A stretch of 64,000 nucleotides of DNA from Apostichopus japonicus (lineage: Eukaryota; Echinodermata; Holothuroidea; Aspidochirotida; Stichopodidae): the NCBI RefSeq assembly GCF_037975245.1, contig NC_092578.1, positions 12,570,321-12,634,320 of the forward strand. Direction: 5' to 3'. Under the pieces are notes generated by a model that did no database searches, was not told the DNA's origin, and saw only the letters and a program-made list of their open reading frames with translations. Shown piece by piece: positions 22,196 to 34,900 of this stretch. The translations under genes were made by a program, and so were the position numbers. Numbering within the stretch: position 1 is the stretch's first letter; each line of letters starts with the position of its first letter.

Positions 22196-22680
22196 ACTAT
22201 CTCAAATATCTTGTTGCTCACTCTAGATATGGTTAAATCTTGTTGCTCACTCTAAGATATGGTTATATATTGTTGCTCACTCTAGATATGTTTATATCTT
22301 GTTGCTCACTCTAGATATGGTTATATCTTGTTGCTCAATCTACATAGGGTTATATCTTGTTGCTCACTCTAGATATGGTTATATCTTGTTGCTCGTTCTA
22401 GCTAGGGTTAAATCTTGAGGCTCACTCTAGATATGGTTATATCTTGTTGCTCATTCTAGCTAGTGTTAAATCTTGAGGCTCACTCTAGATATGGTTATAT
22501 CTTGTTGCTCACTCTAGATATGGTTATATCTTGTTGCTCACTCTAGATATGGTTATATCTTGTTGCTCACTCTAGAAATGGTTGTATCTTGTTGCTCACT
22601 CTAGATATGGTTGTATCTTGTTGCTCACTCTAGATATGGTTATATCTTGTTGCTCACTCTAGATATGGTTACATAAGCTA
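22196..22680 (+). repeat. 29-bp minisatellite, ~16 copies
   Basis: Unit TTGTTGCTCACTCTAGATAT followed by GGTTATATC. Two units carry CTAGCTAGGGTTAAATCTTG variants. It lies downstream of ARL5 on the minus strand. Confidence 0.95.
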
Positions 22681-24159
22681 ACAAAGAACAGAAAACTTGC
22701 TGAGAAAGTTAAGACAATGGAAAAGAGCAAAGAATTTTATGGCTAGAACAGGCTTCCAAATAGTGACCTCTGGGTTACAAGCCCAGCGCCCAGCATTCCC
22801 TATATAGCTGTTTCTCTGCTGGGGACCTGTCAGAAACCACAGTACCTTGCATGGGATGTATATATAATGTCTATATATGTCTGTTTGAAAACTATTTTTA
22901 CCAGAAACAACCCTTGCTCACTCCAGGAAGTGGATCATAGTTGCTGGTCTATGGTGTCATCCGAGCAGATCTTCTTTACGGTTTTAGTTTACTTTCACAA
23001 TATTGTTGTTGATTTGTTCATGGTAATGTGATACGTTTGGAATGTTTCTTTAGTCTTCAATAGTTTCTAATTTTACAAATTCCATGAATGTGCAACATGT
23101 TTGTACAAAAATTATTTCACTTTATGGATCAGGGATTGTACATTATCAAGAAGCCATGATAAATATCAGTAAATTTGCTATTGCCAGAAGCATTCATAAA
23201 AATGTGAGAACTTTTTAAAAACATGAATTTATACCCCAATACAAAATGATACATTGGTGTAGTTAAAGACTTAAAGATGCAGAAATATTTGCAGAATTTC
23301 CACAGACAATGAAAATTTCAGAACAATGTATTATGAATTCCCAAAGGAAACTTCACATGACCTATGTGTTGTTATTTGTGGTATTATACGAGGTTTCCCA
23401 TCCTGTGTTTGTTTCATGTTTTAGAATTATTAAAACATGTTGGCAATCAGTTCCAGGGAAAGAAAAAGTTTTAAATTAGGCAAAGTTTGAACTCTCTCTA
23501 CTATACTCCAAGCTATCAACGTTTTGATATTTTCTCTCTATCTAAGCATCTTAATTATGATTGGTAACGATTACAATTGAGTACATCTCCTTGGGGGTTG
23601 CGGTGTTGGGGTTCTCCTAACACACTTTTGCTTCTCGCTCAAAAGGAAGTTTACACCAATCATAATTTGATGTTGCTAACAGATATTGCTAATGTTGTGT
23701 TCTCTATTTCCTTATATATCATTTAGACAGGTTTCCCTACATCTTACATTGACGACACTTTCTACCGTCTTTATGCAGATATTTGCCTGTTATCAATGAC
23801 AGTAATCACCACCAAAGTGAGCCTCTCACTCTAAAAATCCAACCGACCAATTCAAGGGTGCACTATTTTAAAACTATATTTTCCAACCAATTACAAATTT
23901 CTCAAGCACAAGAGAACTTTGACTTAGAATCACGAAGTTTGTTAACACAGTAGAACTCCAGTCCCTCATTTTACACAAAAAGGGGAAATAGTTGCATAAG
24001 TTGCTTAATATTTTCCTATTTGCATCTATGATGATACATTGACTATATTTCAAACACTACAGATCAAATGACTCAAACTGAAGCCACTTCAGATCTGGGT
24101 ATCATTCATAACCCGAGTCTGTCTACAGTACTCACCTGGAAGCTACGAACAGCTTAATG

Positions 24160-24205
24160 TCACCTTCGAACCTGACTAGCTATCCACTCTAGGCCTTGAT
24201 ATAAT
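24160..24205 (-). CDS. ARL5: ARL5 terminal coding exon
   Basis: Acceptor CTCTTTGACAG; the first base completes a Gly codon. Encodes [14 protein letters not shown] then TGA. Only 46 nt long, so invisible as an open frame, but the LxQGLEW ending is diagnostic for ARL5. Confidence 0.95.
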
Positions 24206-27200
24206 CTGTCAAAGAGATGAAGAACAGATCATTCATAATGACTTTCTCACAATTACTCTGGCAATGTTAACCTAACTTCTGCAATACTTGCCAAAACAGT
24301 CTGCTACCAGTTGCCTGGACACATTCCTACACCAAACACTCATTAAAGGAATGACCTTTTGGCACAAAATTAGTTCTGATATGTTGTAGCCTGTTAAAAA
24401 CCACTTCTATCAGTCCAGGGAATATCCTTTACACAACTGAGGCTCATCAGTTAAAGTGACTGAAATATGTAGTCTAACACATAGACCATTAGGCCAGTTC
24501 CTCAGATACTACACAACACTCAATGGGGGGAAAAACACCTTTATGGCCTCAAATGAGGTGTTGATAATATGTTACCAATTTGCCAAAGACAAGTGATGTT
24601 GAATATCATATGCAAGAATGTTCTGTTTTTTATATGAAGTTAAAAGAACATGTTTTGGTTAAGATATTGTATAAAACAATGGATTCACATTTATGATTGC
24701 ACTGAGGAGCCAATAGCATCATCAACTTAGTCTTAAAGGAGATTTAGGTTATTTTAAAGGTGAATATCTTGAAATCCAGAAAAGCTAGAGTAAACCTTGC
24801 TGGCACTCAAATATTCCTTTCTCCTCGGTTTATAACATATCAAAACAAAAATTCTACCTAAAGTCATCCTTCAACAAGTTTTAGTTTCTGTTAAATTTAC
24901 TACTGTAATGTTTCGTGACTGCTTGTTTTAATAGTGAATGAAAGCATCGGTAGTAACACTACACTGCTCTGTTCTACACAACCATGACAGCTGTACGCAA
25001 TGTACAATTAATGCTACATGTGACATATATGCATCACTACACTAAAGTGGGTGAGAAACCTGAAGTGCTTTATCGTCCATGCAAAAGAAGGAAGGAAACA
25101 CTATTTCCAATCCATGAGCTACCAAAACTTGGTGGATTATATAAGTAGTTCAAATATCTGGGAGGGTCATTCCCTTTTGAGGTTAAATATATTGAAAGTT
25201 TATCTCAGAGATGCATACATACTTCCTTTGAAAGTAGCAATAGAGGTTGTCTGCAATAGGCAATTGATTGGAGATACACATACCAATAATGGATCAAAAT
25301 TAGCAGATATTACAGCATATCAGCCAATATTGATAATGCATACCAATCAAACACTAACATAAATGTTAAGGTTCATCTTAAAAAAAAAAAATGTTAAAAG
25401 CCATTCAACATTTTGGATAAAAATTTCTGCTTAACCCTTTTGAAAGAAATTCCAAGAAGTTCTATCCTGAATTTTGCAACATTTGTGGAATTCTGAGAAT
25501 TTAGACTGCGAACTTTATTTTTTTATTTATGCAGACTGCCAAAAAAGGCTGCCACCATTATTCAGTTTGATGTCATCTCTACAAATTCAATTAAGGTATC
25601 AGTGTGCGGTCTTAAAGAAGATGAAATCTCGACCTTTGTCATAAACTTAGAGAGAGAGAGAGACCAGTTCCTGCCACACCCAAACAGCTGACAAGAATCT
25701 TCCATTTGGCCCCAGTTTGTTCCTTCATTTACAATATAGATGCCATGAGCAAGTCTAACATGACATTTATGTATAGAAGTGGTATTTACAAGTCTCAACG
25801 TATGTCACATTTAAGTATCAGTTGACTATTAATGTATTGAACAATGTAAGCTTGGATGACTTCCCCTCCTCGAGCACTCTAATAATACAAAGGGATACCA
25901 TTGGCAGTCCCATGACAGGAAATAAACACTTGGACATTTTGGAAACAGAACTAAATTGTTTCTTGGTTTATGGGGTGTTTTCAGCAGATGCTTCAAACAT
26001 ACGTACATACATACAAACATACATACATTTCTCTATAAATAGTCCAGGTGACAGCCTATATGTGCTCATAGACAGAAGCACCATCCTGTGATTCTTGCTT
26101 ACCCTTCCCCTGTTAGGGCACAGCAAGCTTGTATATTCCATTTGTGATCCTTAATTGATGTTAGGTTCAGGTGTTGAGAGATCTCTGCGGGGGTCATTGA
26201 TCCCTTGACATCTTGTTTGTTGGCGTACAGGAGCATGGCAGCCGGTTTAAGATCCTGTCAAAACGAACCACAAAAAGTCTCAACCCTATTAAAGCTGCAT
26301 ATGAACTTTGAAAGGATTTAATAGCAAATAATGGAGGAAGCCTCAAACCTACCAAACTTATCCAAGCATGTGGTGTAAAACCGCATATATACCAGACATT
26401 TTAAAGAATCTGTGATTCCATATATACGTTGGACACCAGCAGCATGGTTGCAATTCTCAGGTATTATTCCAACCTCCCAGCTGTGATGTGGCTTTGGGAA
26501 ATCTTCTTCAATTAGCAACACTTTACAGATTTCAACATTCATCAAGTTGCTATAATATATCAGAAAGCCCACAAAACTCAAGAACGTTATCCTTTATGAA
26601 TATGAGTAATGTTACAAGCATTGGATATTCCGAAAGAGTATTCTCTCCCATTTCAGGTGAAAAGAACTCTTTCAAGAACAGACTCTTAATAGATATCTTA
26701 CCTCATTAGCTAACATGTTGTACAATTCTGCTTTGCTGACATGTAACCTCTCTCGGTCTGTACTATCTATGACTAAAATAACAAACTGTAGGAAGAAAGG
26801 AAATAATAATAGTTCAAGATCAGACAAATCAAAGACTTATAATACAGATTGCCTCTCTAAGTGGCAAGTATGTGACACACATATGAGCTGAACCTGTTGT
26901 ATTGCTTTCCATTGTGGGAGGTAAGCTACAGTATACAAGCTAACTTTATCATACAAACTGTCCCTCACTCAATGTGTTAGCTACACTGTAGCTGCTACAG
27001 TATATAAGCTAAAAATGTCACACAGACTGTCTCTAAATGTGTGAGAGCTTACTGGTTAAAGTAAAAGCTGCATTTATCGAGCAGGTGGTCTTCCAGGCTA
27101 GCTTAGTTACATGATTATTTACTGATCAATATTATTAAAACAAAAATCATTGCCATTATGAACTGCTTTCAAATGTTGAAGAAACATACTTTCAAATTTG

Positions 27201-28917
27201 AAATACTAATGTCCAGCAGAGAGAGCTGTGCTCCTGCATAGTAAGTTCATTTCACTAATGTACTTACATGTGTTCCTGCACAGTAAGTTCATTTTAATAA
27301 TGTACTCACATGTGTTCATGCATAGTAAATTCATTTCACTAATGTATTCACATGTGTTCCTACATAGTAAATTCATTTCACTAATGTATTCACATGTGTT
27401 CCTGCATAGTAAATTCATTTCACTAATGTACTCACATGTGTTCCTGCATAGTAAGTTCATTTCACTAATGTACTTACATGTGTTCCTGCACAGTAAGTTC
27501 ATTTTAATAATGTACTCACATGTGTTCCTGCATAGTAAATTCATTTCATTAATGTATTCACATGTGTTCCTGCATAGTAAATTCATTTCACTAATGTACT
27601 CACATGTGTTCCTGCATAGTAAGTTCATTTCACTAATGTACTCACATGTGTTCCTGCATAGTAAGTTCAATTCACTAATGTACTCATATGTGTTCCTGCA
27701 TAGTAAGTTCATTACACTAATGTATTCACATGTGTTCCTGCATAGTAAGTTCATTTAACTAATGTACTTACATGTGTTCCTGCATAGTAAGTTGCCCAGG
27801 CAGACCTGAGTGATTCTTGGCCACCAATATCCCACATTAGGAAATGGATATTTTTATATGTGACTTCTTCTACATTACTGCCAATGGTTGGTGAAGTGTG
27901 TACAACTTCATTCATGAGTCTGGAAGAAAATCATAAACACATTACAGAGAATAATGTATCCGGTATCTCATCGCAAAATGGTCAAATTGATACAAGTGTA
28001 AAAATGTTTATAGCAGCTGTTGTACACAGGAACGATCATATTTTATTAGAGACAAACCTCGCAGCTACACAAATTAGAAATTATCCCCTGCATTACACAT
28101 GTATGAAGATAGGTATCATACTGTACTCTTTGTATTATATAATCAAAAGAGTTACATGGGTGGGGAGGGGGGGGGGATTGGGTGGAGGGAAAGAACTAAT
28201 AAAATGGAGGTTAAGGATCTCACAGGATCTAATTAATGTATGTGTTTAACAGCCTAACAATTTAACAGTATATTTATATGCAGATAACCCTAGGTAATAC
28301 AGTGGGCTAATCTGCAATCAAGGTAATGTAAACTTGTTGGTGTTGGTATTTTAATTATTTTTTCCAAACAGTTCAATATTAATATCCCAAAACACTGCAC
28401 ACCAGTTTTTTAACTAGTTACGTTCCACTTATCGACATTTTAGAAACTTTTTGCTTTTGCATGTGGTTTCATGAAAAAGTGGCTGGGTGAAGAGAATTGT
28501 TGAGGATTAATTAAAATTATGAATGCATAGTTCTCACTGGGTAATATTTGGTTTTCATTTGATGAAAAAAAGCTAGGATATCTGGGTGTCATCTTTTGTA
28601 ACCTTATTTTGAGTAATCCTTCATCGTTTCAATCAATTGATGACCAAATGCAAATTGTTTGCTTGACTACAGTAGGGTATGTTAAACAAAGAAGTGTACT
28701 TACATTTGATAAAGAATGGTCGTCTTACCAGCATTATCCAACCCAACTATGATCACCTTGTACTCTGTGAAGAAAAAAATAAATAATACATAACACTGAC
28801 ATTAATGAGAAAAAAACAGAAACAAACAAAACCAGAGTATGAAGACCCTCCCAGTAGTTAACTGTCTTGATATATATGTATATATAGATATATATATATA
28901 TATAGATATATATATAT

Positions 28918-28951
<34 letters not shown>

Positions 28952-31900
28952 TATATAGATATAGATCATATATATATGTCTTGCAGAATGTTATATGATC
29001 AGGGAACTACAACTTGGGAACTAACTCAATTCAAAAATTCTTCTAAATCATCTTTTATAAGGGATTATAAACACAAAACTGTCAACAAGATCATTATCAA
29101 TGACCCAATTGCTCTAAAGGAACCTAGTTTATTCCCTAGAGAACATAGCAGTTTTGTCAAATTTGTCCAAACTGGCAAACACATGAAGTCTGCCACCAGA
29201 ATGGAGTCCCAGTTATACCAGTACCCAAAATATTGTTGCCATTTCTGTCACTACAACTATAGATGATCAGATAATGGTTGACCTGTTGTTAAGGTCAAGT
29301 GGTGAAATTTGATAAACTGACTTCAGCATACTGCCTGTATTTAATGGTCAGAAGGAAATCATCTTTTAGTGGCACTTTGCTATATAATCTTTGCCCTCTT
29401 GATTAGCTGAAATTAGCAATGACATCTTACAGCTGTTATGTACAATGATATGGTATGGTGAGAGGGAAATACTACTGAAAGTATGCACATGAAATACTAC
29501 TGTGAGTAGATGTTTGCAAGAACAATTAAGTCTAGGTTTCATATGCATGATGTTTACTATACAGTCCACTGTGTCCTTTCACATACTGGATTGCTGAAAC
29601 CAAGGCTGATCATTATCTGATGATGTTTTCTTTAAGTCAGAAAAAAGTTGGAGTCATTTTTTTAGTAAACTTTCAATGACCTTCTATGCAGTGTTTTTCC
29701 CACTACTGAGTGATAAAAGTGGTCAACATTGATCAATATGAGGTGCAGCACACATGATGATGAATTTCCAAAAGGTATAAAAAAGGATTTAACACTGTGA
29801 ACACTTATAACCTTGGTGTAAAATATGACTGTCAATATTCCCTTTTTGAGATATCATGTTTACAATGTTTTCAGGTTTTCAGATGTCTCTGTTGAATTCT
29901 TATGACGTTTGACCTGTATACAAATATGTATAATGTAGACATTATACCCATCATTTGAGTAATCTTTCATGCACATATAAACAATGACCAAATTTCGGTC
30001 TTTGAGAGATACTGTACATGTAGTTTTCACATTTTGGTAACTGCTGACTTTAAATAACCTTTGAACTCCACCGAAAACATTAGGGATCTTCATGATAGGG
30101 AAGCCATATGTTAAATATGAGATCTCATGGAGTTTCCTAGCTTGAGATATTGTGCTTACCAAGTTTTCAGGGTTTGACCTCTGATGACCTTCAATGACCT
30201 ACACCTAATAGTGTAAAATCTTTACATTTCATACGGCGATCATACCCATGACATATGAGCTCCTTTGTTGATCGGGTTCTGGAGATTTTCACATTTTGCC
30301 CTCTGCTGACCCCAAATGACCTCTGACCTCCACCTAAAACAACAGGGTTCTGGTACTAATTAGGGGGAAGCCACATGCCAAATATAAGAATTACAGCGGT
30401 TACTCATCATGAGATGGGGTGTTTACAAGCTGGGCATCACATACAAACACCTACACAAGCACACACAAACTTGACTGCATACAGTAGGTTACTTGCCTGC
30501 CTATTACAGGTGAACAAAAATGGGGAGGGTTTTGTCATTTATTGGGATACAGACTATTAAATAATCAGTACGTAAAAGATAATTGATGACTTTTGGCACA
30601 AAATTAATTCTGATATTGTGGAAATATAAAAAACCGCTGCTATCAGTCAAGGTTAAATTTCTATACCACCTTTTATATTTGAGAAATGACCCTTAAAAAA
30701 ACAGCTGTGGTCCATCAGGTAAAGTGACTGGACTTTGCAGTCTAATACACAATGAGGTCAGTTCTTCAGATGCAACACAAACAAGTTTACACAAACACAT
30801 ATGAAGTCAAAAGAACATGATTTGTTTGATATCTTATAATTAATAAAACAAAGGAGTAAAATTAACAATATTGAAGACCTGCAATGAGGAGCCAACTGTC
30901 ATGATCAATTTAATAGCCTTAAAGGAGCTTTCCTGAGACTATATCTATTTTTAAAAGCTGATTATCTTGAAAACCAGAATAGCTATAGAAATATTACCAG
31001 CATTAGTTTTTTTGTTCTTTGTTTTTTGTTCTTTTTTCTTGGACCATAACACATTAAGACTTAACTTTTGCCTAAAGTGGTCATCCATGAAACAAAATAA
31101 GGATAGTGCACATGTAGTTTAATACACACTTAACCTCAGAGCCATTAATTTGCAAAAAGCAACATTCAAAATTTCACACGCACACAGATATACAGGAAGG
31201 GAGGGTTGGAGGAGGATTATTCATCCCAATCAAGTTATAAACTGCTGTTGACAAGTACATATTCTAATGATGAAGGACAAGTTTGAAATATAAATAAAAA
31301 AATGAAAAAGAAGCAATTTTTATGTTATTTCCCATCTGCATGGAAGTAAAGACAATATGTATAACAGCCCACAATTACATTTTAAGAATGGTTTTAATAA
31401 ACAGCAAGAATCCCACCAGTAACTACTATCTATGTCTTATCAGGTGATATTACAGTACAGTAGCTTGCTGGTCAGTTAGATGAGAAATGTTTCAGCCCTT
31501 GATTCCTTCAGTACTTGCAAAATAGACTAATGGGCAGAGTTTAATAGCTATAACATATCTTGTTATTAAAATGCTGCCATAGATGTCCACAAATGTTTAC
31601 TTTGAACAATCCTGGAATGTCATGGTGCTGGTAAACAGCTGTTGCCACAGAAAGTATATTAGCTGCAGAGTGCATCAACTGAACTCACGAAATACAGAAC
31701 GGTATTTTGTACCCAGGTGTAGCACTTGATGGGAAAACCTTCAAGGGCAAACATAAACCATTCAAAAAAAAGAGTAAACAGTAGAATAATATGCCTACAT
31801 CTTACCAATGAGACATACATGTGTGTACAACCACTGTACTTGAAAGGACTACGATGATACATACATGTGTGTACAACTACTTGCAAGGACTATGATGAGG

Positions 31901-34900
31901 GTCCAAACACAGCATTGCTTCATAGTGGTTATACTTTGACCCAAAGATCACAGTACATCATTAATGCCTTTAGCCAACCAATGTGACATCACATGTGTGT
32001 ACAAGGGCGTAGGAACCGGGGGGCGCCAGCCCCCGGTGAAAAATATGGGGGGGGCGGAAGTATCATTCCACCCCCCGCTCCACAAGTCAAAAAACCCCTT
32101 TTTCATTTCCAAATGAGAAAAAAATCTCATTTGGAGCACCAAATTGCATCTAAGGCCAGGTGAAAATGCAAAATTATTTACAAAATGGAGTGGGATGTTG
32201 AAGTGTGCTATATTGCACCAAATTGCATCTGAGGCCACCTGGAAATTCCAAAAAAATCCAAAGGGGAGGGGGACACCCCTCCCCTTAGACCCCTCCCCCA
32301 GGCCGGCCATCAATCTTCAGCCCCCCCACTCAAAATTACCTTCCTACGCCACTGTGTGTGTACATTATCAACTTTAAACTTAAAAGTCATCAGTATTGCC
32401 CCCTAATATGCTAGAATGTCACATAATGGTCTCTATAGCTAAAGAGATCTCTCACTGACAATGAAATTTCACCAAGTTTAAGTACTAAAAGAAAGATCTG
32501 AATATATCTTCTGTGGGTTTCTTGTTAATCTACTTGAAGTATCATTCATTGCCAACAATTAAAGGATAATCCCCATTGTCAAATAAGCTTAAGTCCAACA
32601 GACCTAACATTTATGATTTATCTCCATAGCCAACCCTCCTTTGTCATAAGCTTATGTCCAACAGACCTAAGATTTATCTCCACAGCAACCACCTTATTGC
32701 CAACAGATGTCACACCCTTAGTATGACCTACAATAAGTGACTTTACTTTAAGAAGAGAAAACTTTGCAGCTGGAAAACTACTTGAATGAGGACAAAGGCA
32801 TGGTTTGACATTAACAATGAACCAATTAACATGCTGTTCTTAAGAGTGCAGTACTCATCATCATTATTAAGTCTCTTTTAAGTCTTTCTATATCAGTCCT
32901 GAATACAAAACACCAGAACTTCTCTTAAAGCAGCACTAAATCTAAAGACTTTTATCAATTGCATATCTGTAACCTGACTCTAATAACTCAACTATGTAGC
33001 ATTTTTTTCATTTTCCTTTGAGCTTGCAAATTACTGTAGGATTATCCCTAGGAAGAGGTTTGATGGGTGGGAGGGAGGGGTGTTACTTTAATGAAGCACA
33101 ATCCTATTTGAATAGTACAATGCTGCTGAGAGCAGATTCATATGTGTAGTCTGAATTTCCCAAACAGTACTGGTGTTGGCATTAACCAACAAAGATACTC
33201 ATTGTACTGAATCAGTTAGATTCAGTATAGTACCGTAGAAGCCAGATGGGAAAGTGCTTTATTTCCCAAACAGTACTGGTGTTGGCATTAACCAACAACG
33301 ATACTCACTGTACTGAATCAGTTAGATTCAGTACAGTACCGTAGAAGCCAGATGGGAAAGTGCTTTATTTCCCAAACAGTACTGGTGTTGGCATTAACCA
33401 ACAACGATACTCACTGTACTGAATCAGTTAGATTCAGTACAGTACTGTAGATGCCAGATGGGAAAGTGCTTTAATATGGATCTGATACAGAAAAGACAGG
33501 AGTGAAGTATAATTGCGGTAATTTAGCAAAACCAGCGTCTGCAGTTACTATACAATACATTACATAGTTAAATACTACAGACTTGGTCGTACTGTACTGT
33601 ACAGTACTTAACTGATCAGACTTTGACAGCTACAGTATTGATATTGGGTACTTTCACAATTAACATTAACTACATGAAAATTAACATTAACTCCACTGCC
33701 AGTAAAACCATCATGACTCATACTATACTTTGTAAACATTTGATTTCTAACTTGAGTAAAATATTCAGACTAATGTTTGCATCATCATCAAACCCACTGA
33801 TATGCAAGTATTCCACAGTAATACAGGACATGTTTTTTTATTTATTTATTTTCTTATAATGATAGGTCATGATACACTGTTTGTTTTGAAGTCAGCTGTT
33901 ACAACAACCCTCCATTTTTTTTTTTTGGGGGGGGGGGGGGGGTGAGATTGCCATTGTAATACATGTTTTCTCTATGCAATATATGCAATGTTGAACGTCC
34001 TTTAAAAGTAATCTGTGACTCAATTTGTCGATTACAGTACATGCTCATGAAGGTATGCATGTTTGAAATAGTTAAAAAATCAACAACTGAATAAGTTTCA
34101 ACAAATAACTGTGTTAAACTTTCATTTCTGTTTGTTTGTCATAAAGAGTACCTACTGTACCTGGTATATCCTATACCTAGTGTACCTCATACCTGGTATA
34201 TCCTATACCTGGTGTACCTCATACCTGGTATATCCTATACCTGGTGTACCTTTGGTATATCCTATACCTGGTGTACCTCTGGTATATATCCTATACCTGG
34301 TGTACCATTGATATATCCTATATCTGGTATACCTCATACCTGGTATATCCTATACCTGGTTTACCTCTGGTACATCCTACACCTGGTGTACCTTGGTATA
34401 TCTGGTGTACCTGGTGTATCCCATACCTGGTATATTCTATACCTGGTGTACCTCATACCTGGTATATTCTATACCTGGTGTACCTCTGATATATCCTATA
34501 CCTGGTGTACCTCATACCTGGTATATTCTATACCTGGTGTATCTCATACTTGGTATATCCTATACCTGGTGTACCTCTTGTATATCATATACCTGGTGTA
34601 CTCATACCCGGTATATCCTGTAGCTGATATACACTATATCGGTATATCCTGTACCTGGTGTACTCAATGTCCATGTAGCAATACCAAGTTCATCACTAAT
34701 TTTGATGATGTCAAAGTTTGCTTTGGTTAATCTGGTATACCACGTCGGGATAATTTATGTGAAACCTCATAAATAGCAAAATGGTATATATGCTGGTCCA
34801 ATTGCTATAGTTGCAAAGATGTATAGCAGTTTTATACACAGGAATCATAGTATTTCATAGACCAAATGAAGGGCCCTCAAAACTGCTAATGAAAATTTGA

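Noticed and set aside
22196-22680. Similarity of the 29-bp unit (CACTCTAGATATGGTTATAT) to ARL5 last exon (CACTCTAGGCCTTGATATAA)
   Set aside because: Only about 8 contiguous bases match and the array is 1.5 kb away, so I do not count it with the junction-derived arrays.
27206-27758. Open frames of 176-182 codons on both strands encoding 14-residue repeats
   Set aside because: They are the by-product of a 42-bp array lacking stops in those frames. The array lies at the ARL5 exon 3 donor and the ARL5 frame itself stops in the first intronic unit.
34212-34730. 172-codon frame of YTWCT/YLVY/IPG-type repeats
   Set aside because: Short-period minisatellite open in all three plus frames; no start context, domain or splice support.
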